Shown: positions 24,750 to 33,936, counted from the stretch's first letter. The stretch: 64,000 nucleotides of DNA from Terriglobia bacterium (GCA_020072845.1 JAIQGF010000003.1:124001-188000), one strand, 5' to 3'. Made by a program: numbers and translations. The notes: a model not told the origin generated them from the sequence alone.

Positions 24750-26278
24750 TGTTTCTCCTCCGGCTGCTGGGCGGGCGCGGCGCCAGCCATCTTCGTGCTC
24801 TCGATGATGCCGACGGTGCGGTTGGCGGGTACGAAAGTCTTGTTGGCAACGCGGCGGATATCCGCCTTGGTCACCTTGTCATAGCGATCGAGCTGGCGGA
24901 AAAGTTCGCGCCAGTCGCCGAAGCGTGCCTGAAAGGTGGCGAGCTGCGCCGCGAGTCCGGCATTGTTGCCGAGGCCGCGGATGAGGTCTGCCGTGGCGCG
25001 GGTCTTAAACATCGCGAGTTCGTCGTCGGTGACATCGGAGGTCTTCAGCCGCTCGATCTCGGCTCGAATGGCGTCGCGGACTTCGGCATTGGTGTGGCCG
25101 GGCGTTGGCACGGCATAAAACGCGAACAGATGCGGATACTTGCTTCCGGGCCAGCCGCTAAACCCGGCCGAGTCGGCGGCGATCTTCTTGTCGCGCACCA
25201 GCGAGCGGTAGAGGCGCGAGGTGCGGCCGTTGGACATGATGTCGGAGATGGCGTCATACACGGAATCATCGGGATCGCGGTAATCGGGACGATGGTAGCC
25301 CTCGATGTAAACCGGCTGCGCGGTTTCGGTAAGCTCGACGCGACGCTCGGCCTGCTGTTGCGGTTCGAGCGTGGGATCTTCCACGGGCTGCGGCGCCTTG
25401 GGCAGGCGGCCAAAGTACTTTTCCATGACGGGCAGGGCTTGCGCCACCTTGATGTCGCCGACGGCAGCGACGACCATATTCGCCGGGACGTAATAGAAGT
25501 GGAAGAAACGCTCGGCGTCGGTGGCCGAGAAGCGGCGGAGGTCGGAGGCCCAGCCGATGGTCGGGCGATGGTAGGGATGCGCCATGAAGGCGGTGGCGAT
25601 GAATTGTTCGAAGAGGCGGCCGATGGGATTGCTTTCGGTGCTCATGCGGCGCTCTTCAAAGACCACGTCGCGCTCCTTGTAGAACTCGCGCATGACGGGT
25701 TCCAGGAAGCGCTCCGATTCCAGGTATGCCCAAAGCTGCAGCCGGTTCGACGGGAAGGAATAAAAGTAGATGGTCTGGTCGTCGCTGGTCTGGGCGTTCA
25801 TGCCAACGCCGCCGTTTTCCTCGATGATCTGGGGATAGGCGTTGCGCACGACGTACTTGTCAGCTTTCTTGATGGCGTCCTGCCACGCTTTCTTGAGTTG
25901 GGCGACCTTCTTGTCGTCGCGGCCAACGCGTAGCTCGAATTCATAAATGTAGGCGGCATAGGCCTGCTCGACCTTCTGCAACGCAACTTTTTCAGCCGGC
26001 CAGTTGGTGGTCCCGATGGTCTTCGTTCCCTTGAAAGCCATGTGCTCGAACATGTGAGCCAGGCCGGTTTCGTTCTTCGGGTCCTGCACCGAGCCGGCGT
26101 CCACGAAGGTGTACCCGGAGAAGACGGGGGCTTCGGGGCGCTCCATCACCAGCAGCGTGAGGCCGTTGGGCAGCTTGCGGACGGTGATGCGTTTTTCCAA
26201 CGACGCAATGTCCTGGCCGAGGAGCGGAACAGAAGCAAAGAAGAGGAAGGCGAGCAGGGACGAAAGCAGCCTTCGCAT
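24746..26278 (-). CDS. M16 family zinc peptidase (active subunit)
   Basis: From the ATG at 26278 (GGAGG upstream) this is a 510-residue exported peptidase. A signal peptide runs to about residue 21. The inverted zinc motif HMFEH is at residues 75-79 (GLAHMFEHMAFKGT), and FEERRMSTESNPIGRLFEQF supplies the downstream Glu. M16 peptidases degrade short peptides inside a clam-shell built from active and inactive halves; the overlapping downstream gene provides the inactive half. Confidence 0.93.
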   Translation of the reverse strand: MRRLLSSLLAFLFFASVPLLGQDIASLEKRITVRKLPNGLTLLVMERPEAPVFSGYTFVDAGSVQDPKNETGLAHMFEHMAFKGTKTIGTTNWPAEKVALQKVEQAYAAYIYEFELRVGRDDKKVAQLKKAWQDAIKKADKYVVRNAYPQIIEENGGVGMNAQTSDDQTIYFYSFPSNRLQLWAYLESERFLEPVMREFYKERDVVFEERRMSTESNPIGRLFEQFIATAFMAHPYHRPTIGWASDLRRFSATDAERFFHFYYVPANMVVAAVGDIKVAQALPVMEKYFGRLPKAPQPVEDPTLEPQQQAERRVELTETAQPVYIEGYHRPDYRDPDDSVYDAISDIMSNGRTSRLYRSLVRDKKIAADSAGFSGWPGSKYPHLFAFYAVPTPGHTNAEVRDAIRAEIERLKTSDVTDDELAMFKTRATADLIRGLGNNAGLAAQLATFQARFGDWRELFRQLDRYDKVTKADIRRVANKTFVPANRTVGIIESTKMAGAAPAQQPEEKQ

Positions 26279-26490
26279 GCGACCTCCGAGGGGCGAATTC
26301 AATCGTAAAACGTTACGCTGCGGCGGAAATTGCTGTCAAACGCGGGAAGCCGCCAACTGCGAGTTCCGGGTTGTGAGTCCGGCGAGCACGGTCACAGAGA
26401 AAGCCCGCTCTCTCAGGCCAAAGCGAAGCCACGCGCCACTCGCCGCAGCGTGGAACCGGTGTCCTGTTCACTTCGAGGTTAACAGTGGGG

Positions 26491-26508
26491 CTGTGATAGG
26501 AGTCACAG
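26491..26508 (+). promoter_or_regulatory. Perfect CRP-type palindrome upstream of the amino-acid transporter
   Basis: CTGTGATAGGAGTCACAG fits TGTGA-N6-TCACA exactly, with both outer bases also paired. Its centre is near 26499.5, about 51 bp upstream of a TATAAA -10 candidate. Confidence 0.65.
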
Positions 26509-26550
26509 GCAAATGTGAAGCCAGCCCTGTATGCTCGCGGTCGGCCATGG

Positions 26551-26556
26551 TATAAA
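26551..26556 (+). promoter_or_regulatory. Candidate -10 box of the transporter operon
   Basis: TATAAA with no recognisable -35 at 17 bp. A start near 26561-26563 places the upstream CRP-type site at about -62, the class I activation position. This is a promoter that would need an activator. Confidence 0.5.
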
Positions 26557-26593
26557 CCCAAGGCGAAATTTAAGGTCTTTGGAGGTCATTATT

Positions 26594-27793
26594 GTGAAGC
26601 GCATCGGTGTTTGCTTCTTTGTCATTTTGTTCTTCTTCTTCTGCCTTACCGCCCAGGCGCAAACCATCACTGTCGGGTTCACCGTATCGAAGACGGGAGC
26701 CCTCAACGTTGACTCCACCGAGCAGTACAACGGTTTCGAGCTCTGGCGCGACCAGGTGAATGCCAAGGGCGGCATCAAGGCTGGCGGGAAGAGCTACCAG
26801 GTCAAGTTCGCCAGCTACGACGACGAATCCAATACCAAGCGAGTGCAGCAGTTGTACTCGCGCCTGATCCTGGAAGACAAAGCCGACTTCCTGTTCAGCC
26901 CCTATTCCTCTGGTTTGACCACCAGCGCGTCCATTGTTTCGGAGCAGTACGGCAAGGTGATGATGACTACGGGCGCGGCCGACGAGAAAACCTACCGACA
27001 GGGCAACAAGTACCTCTTCCAGATGTTCGCGCCGGCGACGCAGTACCTGGTGACCGCGATTGACGCGCTGAAGGCCAAAGATCCCAAGGCGACGATCGCG
27101 TTTGTGTACGCAGACGATGCGTTCTCGGTGGCGGTCGTGAACCCGGCGAAACCCTATGCGCAGCAGCAGGGCTTCAACGTCGTGTTCAGCGAGGCCTATC
27201 CTCCCAATACGATGGACTTCAGCGCCATTCTCGACAAGGTAACCGCCTCCAAGGCGACGGTGCTGCTGGGCGGCGGCCACTACGCCGACGGTTCCACCCT
27301 GGCGCGGCAACTGTTTGCGCGCAAGGCCAAGATGAATATGGTCACGGCGTTGGTAGCGCCCGACAGCCCGAAATGGACGGAATTGGGTGATGCCGCCGTC
27401 GGCATCTGCGTGCCCTCGCAATGGGAACCGCAGGTTATCGTGAAACCGCAGTTCGGGCCAACGGTGGCGGAGTTCAACAAGGCGTACACCGCCAAGTATG
27501 GTGAACCCAGCTATGAGTCGGCGGGTGGCTATGCGGCGGGCCTGATCCTGCAGCACGCCATCGAGCAGGCCGGGAGCCTTGACTCGGAGAAGGTAGCCGG
27601 CGCACTGAACGGGGTGGATGCGACCACGTTTTATGGGCGGACCAAGTTTGCGACCGCGGCGAGTGAGCATGGTCTGCAAATGGGCCACAGCATGGTGATC
27701 GCGCAGTGGCAGAAAAAGGGCGGGAAGCTGACCAAGGAAGTGGTCTGGCCTCTTGCCAACAAGAGCTCCAACCTGGTTTATCCCATCCAATGA
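26594..27793 (+). CDS. Branched-chain amino-acid-type ABC transporter substrate-binding protein
   Basis: The GTG at 26594 has GGAGG nine bases upstream. The protein (399 residues) has a signal peptide (VKRIGVCFFVILFFFFCLTAQA) and a type I periplasmic-binding fold of the LivJ/LivK kind: TITVGFTVSKTGALN at the start, ADFLFSPYSSGLTTSASIVSEQYGKVMMTTGAA, and PSYESAGGYAAGLILQHAIEQAG near the C-terminus. It captures the ligand in the periplasm for the permease encoded next. The ligand could be leucine-type amino acids, urea or amides; sequence alone does not decide. Confidence 0.9.
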   Translation: MKRIGVCFFVILFFFFCLTAQAQTITVGFTVSKTGALNVDSTEQYNGFELWRDQVNAKGGIKAGGKSYQVKFASYDDESNTKRVQQLYSRLILEDKADFLFSPYSSGLTTSASIVSEQYGKVMMTTGAADEKTYRQGNKYLFQMFAPATQYLVTAIDALKAKDPKATIAFVYADDAFSVAVVNPAKPYAQQQGFNVVFSEAYPPNTMDFSAILDKVTASKATVLLGGGHYADGSTLARQLFARKAKMNMVTALVAPDSPKWTELGDAAVGICVPSQWEPQVIVKPQFGPTVAEFNKAYTAKYGEPSYESAGGYAAGLILQHAIEQAGSLDSEKVAGALNGVDATTFYGRTKFATAASEHGLQMGHSMVIAQWQKKGGKLTKEVVWPLANKSSNLVYPIQ

Positions 27794-27800
27794 CACAAAC

Positions 27801-27840
27801 TGGCCAGCGGCAAGGCTGTAGCAACGCTTGCTGCTGGCCA
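27801..27840 (+). promoter_or_regulatory. Large stem-loop between binding protein and permease genes
   Basis: TGGCCAGCGGCAAG (27801-27814) pairs with CTTGCTGCTGGCCA (27827-27840), 13 Watson-Crick pairs plus one G-U, around a 12-nt loop. No T-run follows. Such a structure typically protects the 3' end of the upstream message. Confidence 0.6.
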
Positions 27841-27865
27841 ATTCCTGGACAAGACGAGGTAGGGA

Positions 27866-28726
27866 ATGGGCGGCATACTGGCCTCAATGGTTGATGGTGT
27901 GCTGGTCGGCTCGATTTACGGGTTGGCGGCCATGGGCCTGAGCTTGATCTGGGGCGTGATGGATGTGATCAATCTCACCCATGGCTCGATGATCGCCCTG
28001 GGCATGTTCGGCATGTATATGCTGTTTGCCGGGTTCTCCAGCAATGCATACGTCCTGCTATTGCCGGTCATCGTCGGGGGACTGGTCCTCGGAGTGATCG
28101 TGTACTGGATGTCGGTGCACTGGGTGGTGGGACGGCCGCCTCTGATGAGCCTGCTGTCCACCTTCTCCGTGAACATGATGGTGATTGGCGTTGGCACCGC
28201 CATCTGGAGCACGAGCCCGTACAACGTGAATTTCAGCCTGCCGGGGATCACGGTGGGTGCGTATACGTTTACCGGGAACCACATCGCGGCGGCGATCTCG
28301 GCCGTGGTAGTGGCGCTGGCGTTGGAGCTGTTCCTGTTCCACACCCGAACCGGCAAAGCCATTCGCGCCGTCGCCCAAAACCGTGATGCTGCGGAGTTGA
28401 TGGGCATCTCCTCCACCGCGGTGCTGGCCACCGCGTTCGGTATCGGCATCGCGCTGGCGGCAACGTCGGGTGCGCTGGTATCCACACTTTTCCCCTTCAC
28501 CATTCTTTCCGGCGGGGTTTACGAGCTGAAAAGTTTCGTGGTGACGGTGCTGGCGGGACTGGGCAAACCGCTCGGGGCGCTGGTCGCGGGAGTGCTGCTG
28601 GGCCTGCTGGAAGGACTGGTTTCACCCTTCATCGCCGTCAGTTGGGTGCCGCTGATTGAGTTCGGCCTTTTTGTCGTGGTGCTTGTCTTCTTCCCCAAAG
28701 GCATCTTCGCGAGGGCAAACGCGTGA
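27866..28726 (+). CDS. livH: ABC transporter permease (LivH family)
   Basis: A 286-residue membrane protein with the LivH signature: DGVLVGSIYGLAAMGLSLIWGVMDVINLTHGSMIALG at residues 7-43 (cited in parts), VAQNRDAAELMGIS and a C-terminal LAGLGKPLGALVAGVLLGLLEG motif. It forms half of the membrane channel with LivM. It ends overlapping the next gene (GTGA at 28723). Confidence 0.93.
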   Translation: MGGILASMVDGVLVGSIYGLAAMGLSLIWGVMDVINLTHGSMIALGMFGMYMLFAGFSSNAYVLLLPVIVGGLVLGVIVYWMSVHWVVGRPPLMSLLSTFSVNMMVIGVGTAIWSTSPYNVNFSLPGITVGAYTFTGNHIAAAISAVVVALALELFLFHTRTGKAIRAVAQNRDAAELMGISSTAVLATAFGIGIALAATSGALVSTLFPFTILSGGVYELKSFVVTVLAGLGKPLGALVAGVLLGLLEGLVSPFIAVSWVPLIEFGLFVVVLVFFPKGIFARANA

Positions 28727-29688
28727 TTGTCCGCCGGCCGGTGTTCTGGCTAATCCTGATTGCTTCGGCGCTGTTCATCGCCATCCCGGTGCGAACCAAT
28801 AACGTTCCACTGCGGGAGGACCTTCTTCTTGTCGCCGTGGCCATCATCCTGGCCAGCAACCTCAACCTGATGATCGGCTACACCGGGTACGTCAATTTCG
28901 GCAACATCGTGTTTTATGGACTCGGCGGCTACGTGGGGCTCTACCTGGCAACGGTGCGCCACTGGCCGCTGATCGTGGCGGCGCTCGCGGCCGGGGTGGT
29001 GGTGAGCCTGTTCGCCCTGCTGTTCGGGCTGGCCATCCTGCGATTGCGCGGAGCGTACTTTGCCCTAGCGACCATCGGGATTCTGCAGGCGGTGCAGTCC
29101 TTCGTCTCCAATTTCGATCCCTGGGGCCGTGCCACCGGGATGTACGTTTCCTTTGAATCGTACGCCCCGCTGGGCGGCGCCATGCGCGCGCTCTGGATCA
29201 CGTATTACCTTGTCGTCGGGGTGATGGCGCTGTCGCTGTTCCTAAGCCTGGGGATCAAGATTTCGAAATTCGGCCTGGGGCTGTTTGCCATCCGCGAAGA
29301 TGAAGACGCGGCGGTGGTCCTGGGGGTCAACACCACCGTGTACAAGGCGATCATCTACAGCGTTTCCGCGTTCCTGCCGGCGGTGGCCGGCGCACTGATG
29401 TTCTTCAAGAACGGCATGATCGATCCCCAGATCGCATTCGAGCTGATTGCCTCCATCGAAGGCATCGTGATGATGATGCTGGGAGGCCAGGGGACGGTGG
29501 TGGGCGCGGCGCTGGGGGCGGGACTGTACGAGCGATTACGATCGTCGTTGCTAACGTCCCCGAAACTCTCCAACTTCCATCTGGTGATTGCCGGCGGCCT
29601 GCTGCTGCTGGTCATCCTGTTTGCGCCCGGCGGGTTGATCGGGTGGCTGTACAAACTGGTGCCGCGTGCGCGGAAGGTGATTGAATGA
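28723..29688 (+). CDS. livM: ABC transporter permease (LivM family)
   Basis: The 321-residue partner permease. LNLMIGYTGYVNFGNIVFYGLGGY at residues 47-70 and the IREDEDAAVVLGVNTTVYKAIIYSVSAF segment are the LivM motifs, including the EAA-type loop. It starts with GTG overlapping the livH stop and ends overlapping the livG start. Confidence 0.93.
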   Translation: MIVRRPVFWLILIASALFIAIPVRTNNVPLREDLLLVAVAIILASNLNLMIGYTGYVNFGNIVFYGLGGYVGLYLATVRHWPLIVAALAAGVVVSLFALLFGLAILRLRGAYFALATIGILQAVQSFVSNFDPWGRATGMYVSFESYAPLGGAMRALWITYYLVVGVMALSLFLSLGIKISKFGLGLFAIREDEDAAVVLGVNTTVYKAIIYSVSAFLPAVAGALMFFKNGMIDPQIAFELIASIEGIVMMMLGGQGTVVGAALGAGLYERLRSSLLTSPKLSNFHLVIAGGLLLLVILFAPGGLIGWLYKLVPRARKVIE

Positions 29689-30437
29689 ATGTCCTGCTGG
29701 AAGGACGCGGAGTCAGCAAGCGGTTCGGAGGACTGCTGGCCGTCTCCGACGTCAGCTTTACCCTCCACGAAGGCGAGATTCTCGGACTCATCGGTCCGAA
29801 CGGCGCCGGCAAGACCACGCTGTTCAACATCATCAACGGCGTATATCCCAACGACGGCGGGACGTTCACGTTTGCCGGACAGGACATCACGGGCTGGCCG
29901 CCCAACAAACTGGTGCACGCCGGGTTGGCACGTACTTTTCAGGTTGTGAAACCGTTGAACGAAATGACGGTGCTGGACAACGTCACCGTCGGCGCCTGCT
30001 TCGGCCGTGAGTACCTGGGCCTGCGCGCGGCGCACGAAGTGGCGCTGCAGGTGCTGGACCGAGTGCACATGGCCGATCGCGCCGACGTGCTGGCAAAGCA
30101 TCTCACCATCGCGCTCAAGAAGCGGCTGGAAGTGGCTCGCGCCCTGGCCGCCAAACCCAAGCTGCTGCTGCTGGATGAAGTGCTGGCCGGCTTGAATCCG
30201 ACCGAAGTGGCAAAGATGCTGGAACTGATCCGCGCCATCCGCGACCAGGGAGTGTCCATCATCATGATTGAGCACCTCATGCACGCGGTGATGAACGTGT
30301 CGGACCGGGTCATGGTGCTGAACTTCGGAATCAAAATCGCGGAAGGCAAGCCGGATGAGGTGGTGCGGGATCCGGCGGTCATCGAAGCTTACCTGGGCAG
30401 CGCGGACATTGCCGACAAATTGCGGGAGGGGCAATGA
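29685..30437 (+). CDS. livG: ABC transporter ATP-binding protein (LivG family)
   Basis: A 250-residue ATPase with Walker A GPNGAGKTT (about residues 37-45), Walker B LLLLDEVLAGLNP and the LivG-type long helix between them. The expected signature LSGGQ is changed: LTIALKKRLEVARALA replaces the usual LSYGQQRRLEIARAL. The start ATG at 29685 overlaps the livM stop. The second ATP-binding gene follows with a 4-bp overlap. Confidence 0.92.
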   Translation: MNVLLEGRGVSKRFGGLLAVSDVSFTLHEGEILGLIGPNGAGKTTLFNIINGVYPNDGGTFTFAGQDITGWPPNKLVHAGLARTFQVVKPLNEMTVLDNVTVGACFGREYLGLRAAHEVALQVLDRVHMADRADVLAKHLTIALKKRLEVARALAAKPKLLLLDEVLAGLNPTEVAKMLELIRAIRDQGVSIIMIEHLMHAVMNVSDRVMVLNFGIKIAEGKPDEVVRDPAVIEAYLGSADIADKLREGQ

Positions 30438-31150
30438 AGGAATTTGCCCTCGAAGTCGAGAACATCGAATCCGGGTACGGCGAAGTGCAGGTGCTGTGGG
30501 GTGTCTCGCTCAAGGTACGCGCCGGGAAACTGACCACCATCCTGGGCGCCAACGGAGCGGGCAAATCGACCACCCTGCGCACCATCATGCACTGGCTGAA
30601 GCCGTGGAAGGGCCGCGTGCTGCTGAATGGAGAGGATGTCACGCATCTTTCGGTGCATGGCAAGGCACAGCGCGGGCTGGTGCTGGTACCGGAAGCCCGG
30701 CAGTTGTTCAACGACATGACGGTCGAGGAAAACCTGCAAATGGGCGCGTATCCGGCGCGCACCAGGAAGAAGGTTGCCAGCAATCTCGATCGTGTCTATA
30801 CGCTGTTTCCGCGGCTCAAGGAACGGAACACCCAGCGTGCCGGGACGCTGTCGGGCGGCGAACAGCAGATGCTGGCGGTGGGGCGCGGACTGATGCAGGA
30901 GCCGATTGTGCTGATGATTGACGAGTTGTCGCTCGGCCTTTCTCCGCTGCTCGCACAACAGCTCTTTCTGACGCTGAAAAAGCTGAAGGAGGAAGGCATC
31001 ACTATCGTCCTGGTCGAACAGAACGTGCATCTGGCCCTGGCTCTGGCCGACTATGCCTACGTCATGGCGGAAGGGCGCGTGCGGCTGGAAGGTCCGGCGC
31101 ACGAAGTGGCCAACATGGACGAGGTGCGGACGGCGTATCTGGGTTTGTAG
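30434..31150 (+). CDS. livF: ABC transporter ATP-binding protein (LivF family)
   Basis: The 238-residue second ATPase: Walker A GANGAGKST, signature LSGGEQQMLAVGRGL, Walker B VLMIDELSLGLSP. LivF and LivG form a heterodimer that drives the permease. Note that LivF here has an intact ABC signature while LivG does not, so the two composite ATP sites may be unequal. Last gene of the operon. Confidence 0.93.
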   Translation: MKEFALEVENIESGYGEVQVLWGVSLKVRAGKLTTILGANGAGKSTTLRTIMHWLKPWKGRVLLNGEDVTHLSVHGKAQRGLVLVPEARQLFNDMTVEENLQMGAYPARTRKKVASNLDRVYTLFPRLKERNTQRAGTLSGGEQQMLAVGRGLMQEPIVLMIDELSLGLSPLLAQQLFLTLKKLKEEGITIVLVEQNVHLALALADYAYVMAEGRVRLEGPAHEVANMDEVRTAYLGL

Positions 31151-31201
31151 CTACGGCGTTCGTGGCTCATCCGACCCGGAAGCGCAGCGAGGAATCCCGA
31201 C

Positions 31202-31957
31202 GTGAGCCAGCCGGAGCAAACCCGTACCCCTACGTTCTACGCAGGCACATCCGGATGGGCGTACGCGGCATGGAAGCCGCAGTTTTATCCCGCCAAGCTG
31301 CCGCAGAAGGACTTCCTGAAGTTCTATTCCACGCAACTGAACGCCGTGGAGGTGAATTACACCTTCCGCCGCCTGATCAACGAAAAGATGATTGCGGCAT
31401 GGGTGGCTCAAACTCCGAAGCATTTCCGGTTTGCACTCAAAGCACACCAGGCCATCACCCATCTCCGGCGGTTGAAAAACGCGGAGGAACCGCTGCAACG
31501 ATTCGTTGATTCCATCCAGCCGCTGGCGCAGGCCGGGCGCCTGGGTCCGGTGCTGTTTCAGTTGCCACCGAACTTGAAAGCAGACCTGGGCCTGCTGGAT
31601 TCCTTCCTTGAGCTGGTGCCGCGAAAGTTGCGCGCGGCATTCGAGTTCCGCCACGATTCCTGGTTCACCGAGGATGTGTTCGCCATCCTGAAGCGGCACC
31701 AGGCGGCGCTGTGCCTTGCCGAGACCGACGAATTGCATACCCCTGAGATACTGACTGCGGACTTCGGTTATTGCCGGTTTCGGCGCTCCGAGTACTCGGC
31801 GGAGGAGCGGCGCCGGATCGCCGGCAGGATGCGCCAGCGGCTGCCGGAAGCCGGCGAGATCTACGCGTTCTTCAAGCACGAAGAGCAGCCGGAGAGTCCG
31901 CTTTATGCGCGGGAATTGCTGGAATCGGTAAGCGGAACATCCAACGCCGCCGCTTAG
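31202..31957 (+). CDS. DUF72 domain protein
   Basis: A 251-residue TIM-barrel-like protein of the DUF72 (YecE) family: FYAGTSGWAYAAWKPQFYP at the N-terminus, LNAVEVNYTFRRLI, RFALKAHQAITHLRRL, LGPVLFQLPPNLKAD and AFEFRHDSWF are the conserved motifs. No biochemical role is established. It starts with GTG and stands alone after the transporter operon. Confidence 0.9.
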   Translation: MSQPEQTRTPTFYAGTSGWAYAAWKPQFYPAKLPQKDFLKFYSTQLNAVEVNYTFRRLINEKMIAAWVAQTPKHFRFALKAHQAITHLRRLKNAEEPLQRFVDSIQPLAQAGRLGPVLFQLPPNLKADLGLLDSFLELVPRKLRAAFEFRHDSWFTEDVFAILKRHQAALCLAETDELHTPEILTADFGYCRFRRSEYSAEERRRIAGRMRQRLPEAGEIYAFFKHEEQPESPLYARELLESVSGTSNAAA

Positions 31958-32031
31958 CGTGTTTTTCCTGCCCGCCAGGGAACCCATCTTAGTAATTACG
32001 ACCCGCGCACGTTATCGGACATAATCGCAGG

Positions 32032-32964
32032 GTGGAAATTTCCGCGCCCAACCACCGCGTGCTCGCCGGTTTTCGCGACTACCTGAAGGTCGAAAGAGGA
32101 CTGGCGCCGCTTTCGGTGGAGGCCTATACCCGCGACTTGACGCAGTTCGCCAGTTTTCTTCAACAACAAAAACCGGCGCGGGCCTTGCTGCGCGCGCGCC
32201 GCCAGGACGTGCGCAATTTCCTCGACCATTGGTTTTCCCAGCAGGCCGACGGGCGTTCGGTGGCGCGCCGGCTCTCCGCCCTGCGGCAGTTCTACAAATA
32301 CCTGCTGCTGGACGGGATGATCGAGCAGGATCCGACGTTGAACATCGACACCCCGCGGCAATGGAAGGTGTTGCCCAAGTCGCTGTCGCGGAGTGAAACG
32401 GAAAGCTTGCTGCAAGCGCGGGCGCCGCGGATTGAAGACGCCTGGCGCCTGGCGATTGCGGCGCGCGATCGGGCCATGTTGGAGGTGCTCTACGGCGGAG
32501 CGCTGCGCGTCAGCGAAGTGGTCGGAATCGCGCTCAACGACCTGAAGATCGAGCAAGGATACGTGCTGGTACGCGGCAAGGGAGACAAGGAGCGGATTGT
32601 GCCGCTGGGACGCGCCGCCGTCGAGGCCGTGCGGGCGTATGTTTCCGGGCCGAGATCGGTGCTGGCGGGGCAGCGCAGTTCCCCGCTGGTGTTTATCGCG
32701 CGCGGGGCGCGGCGCCTGACTCGGCAGCGGGTATGGCAGATGGTGCGCGCGGCTTCGCAGGCGGGCGGGCGCCCGGCATCCCCGCACATGCTGCGACACA
32801 GTTGCGCCACCCACATGGTGGAGAACGGCGCCGACCTGCGCACCGTGCAAACCATTCTCGGTCACTCCGATATTTCGACCACGCAGGTGTATACGCACGT
32901 GGCGATGGACCGACTGAAGACGGTTTTCATGAACCATCATCCGAGGGCAAAAAGAAGGAGTTAG
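32032..32964 (+). CDS. Tyrosine recombinase, XerC/XerD-like (first of tandem pair)
   Basis: A 310-residue site-specific recombinase with a SAM-like core-binding N-domain (1-95) and a catalytic domain holding all expected residues: R159 (GGALRVSE), K184, H252 and R255 (HMLRHSCATHM), H278 (LGHSDISTTQVYTHV) and nucleophile Y287. Xer enzymes resolve chromosome dimers at dif with FtsK. It starts at GTG 32032 with weak ribosome-binding signal. A second Xer-like gene begins 18 bp after its stop. Confidence 0.9.
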   Translation: MEISAPNHRVLAGFRDYLKVERGLAPLSVEAYTRDLTQFASFLQQQKPARALLRARRQDVRNFLDHWFSQQADGRSVARRLSALRQFYKYLLLDGMIEQDPTLNIDTPRQWKVLPKSLSRSETESLLQARAPRIEDAWRLAIAARDRAMLEVLYGGALRVSEVVGIALNDLKIEQGYVLVRGKGDKERIVPLGRAAVEAVRAYVSGPRSVLAGQRSSPLVFIARGARRLTRQRVWQMVRAASQAGGRPASPHMLRHSCATHMVENGADLRTVQTILGHSDISTTQVYTHVAMDRLKTVFMNHHPRAKRRS

Positions 32965-32982
32965 TAGTTAGGAGTTGGCGCA

Positions 32983-33912
32983 TTGGGTGAGCAGGACGGA
33001 CAAAGCGGACGCGCGGCGAAGACGCCGGTCGAGAAGGGCATGGCGAATTTTCTGCGCAGCTTGCGCGAGCGCAATGCCTCGCGACATACGATCCATGCCT
33101 ACGCGCATGACTTGGGCGAGTTCGCAAAGTATGTCGGGGAGCAGAAGTGGGAGAGCATTGACCACTTACGCGTCCGCGGGTTCCTGTCGCACCTCTATGA
33201 GCAGGGGCTGAGCAAGACGTCGGTGGCGCGGGCGCTGGCGGCCGTGCGGTCCCTGTACCGCTGGCTGGCGCGGGAAGGCATCGTGGAGCAAAACCCGGCA
33301 GCGCTGGTGGCGACGCCGCGACTGCCGAAAAAACTTCCGCGCGTGCCGACGATTGAGGAAATCAACTCCGTGCTCGACGCCGGCATGCCGGAAAACGCCG
33401 CCTTTCCGGATCGCGACCGGGTGATCCTGGAACTGCTCTACGGCTGCGGCCTGCGCAACTCGGAACTGGTGGGGATCAATCTTGCGGACATTCACTGGTC
33501 CAACGGCGCCATCCTGGTCCGGGGCAAGGGCAGCAAGCAAAGGGTGGTGCCGTTCGGCGAATCGGCCAGCGCGGCGCTCTCGACGTACTTGCCGAAACGC
33601 GAGAGGGAATTGAAGCGGCGCAAGAAATCGTCGCCGGCGCTGCTGCTGAACTGCCGTGGCGGACGGCTGACCACGCGGAGCGTCGGCCGGATCGTGAAGA
33701 GCATCGCGGTCGCGCATGGATTGCCGCCCGACCTGCACCCGCACACTTTGCGGCACGCCTTCGGCACGCACATGCTGGAAGAAGGCGCGGACTTGAGGGC
33801 GATCCAGGAGATGCTGGGACATGAGCGGCTGGCGACGACGCAGCGCTACACGCAATTGTCCATCCAGCACGTTATCCAGGTGTACGACGCCACCCACCCC
33901 AGGGCGAAATAG
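32983..33912 (+). CDS. Tyrosine recombinase, XerC/XerD-like (second of tandem pair)
   Basis: Catalytic residues R158, K182, H254, R257, H280 and Y289 are all present ([35 protein letters not shown]). The frame begins at TTG 32983 with AGGAG 8 bases upstream; a later ATG at residue 20 (MANFLRSL) is also possible. Its adjacent partner is a distinct paralogue, so this may be the XerC/XerD pair encoded together, an unusual arrangement because the two genes are normally apart. Confidence 0.9.
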   Translation: MGEQDGQSGRAAKTPVEKGMANFLRSLRERNASRHTIHAYAHDLGEFAKYVGEQKWESIDHLRVRGFLSHLYEQGLSKTSVARALAAVRSLYRWLAREGIVEQNPAALVATPRLPKKLPRVPTIEEINSVLDAGMPENAAFPDRDRVILELLYGCGLRNSELVGINLADIHWSNGAILVRGKGSKQRVVPFGESASAALSTYLPKRERELKRRKKSSPALLLNCRGGRLTTRSVGRIVKSIAVAHGLPPDLHPHTLRHAFGTHMLEEGADLRAIQEMLGHERLATTQRYTQLSIQHVIQVYDATHPRAK

Positions 33913-33936
33913 GACGGTCAGCGGAGGAGTACGAAC

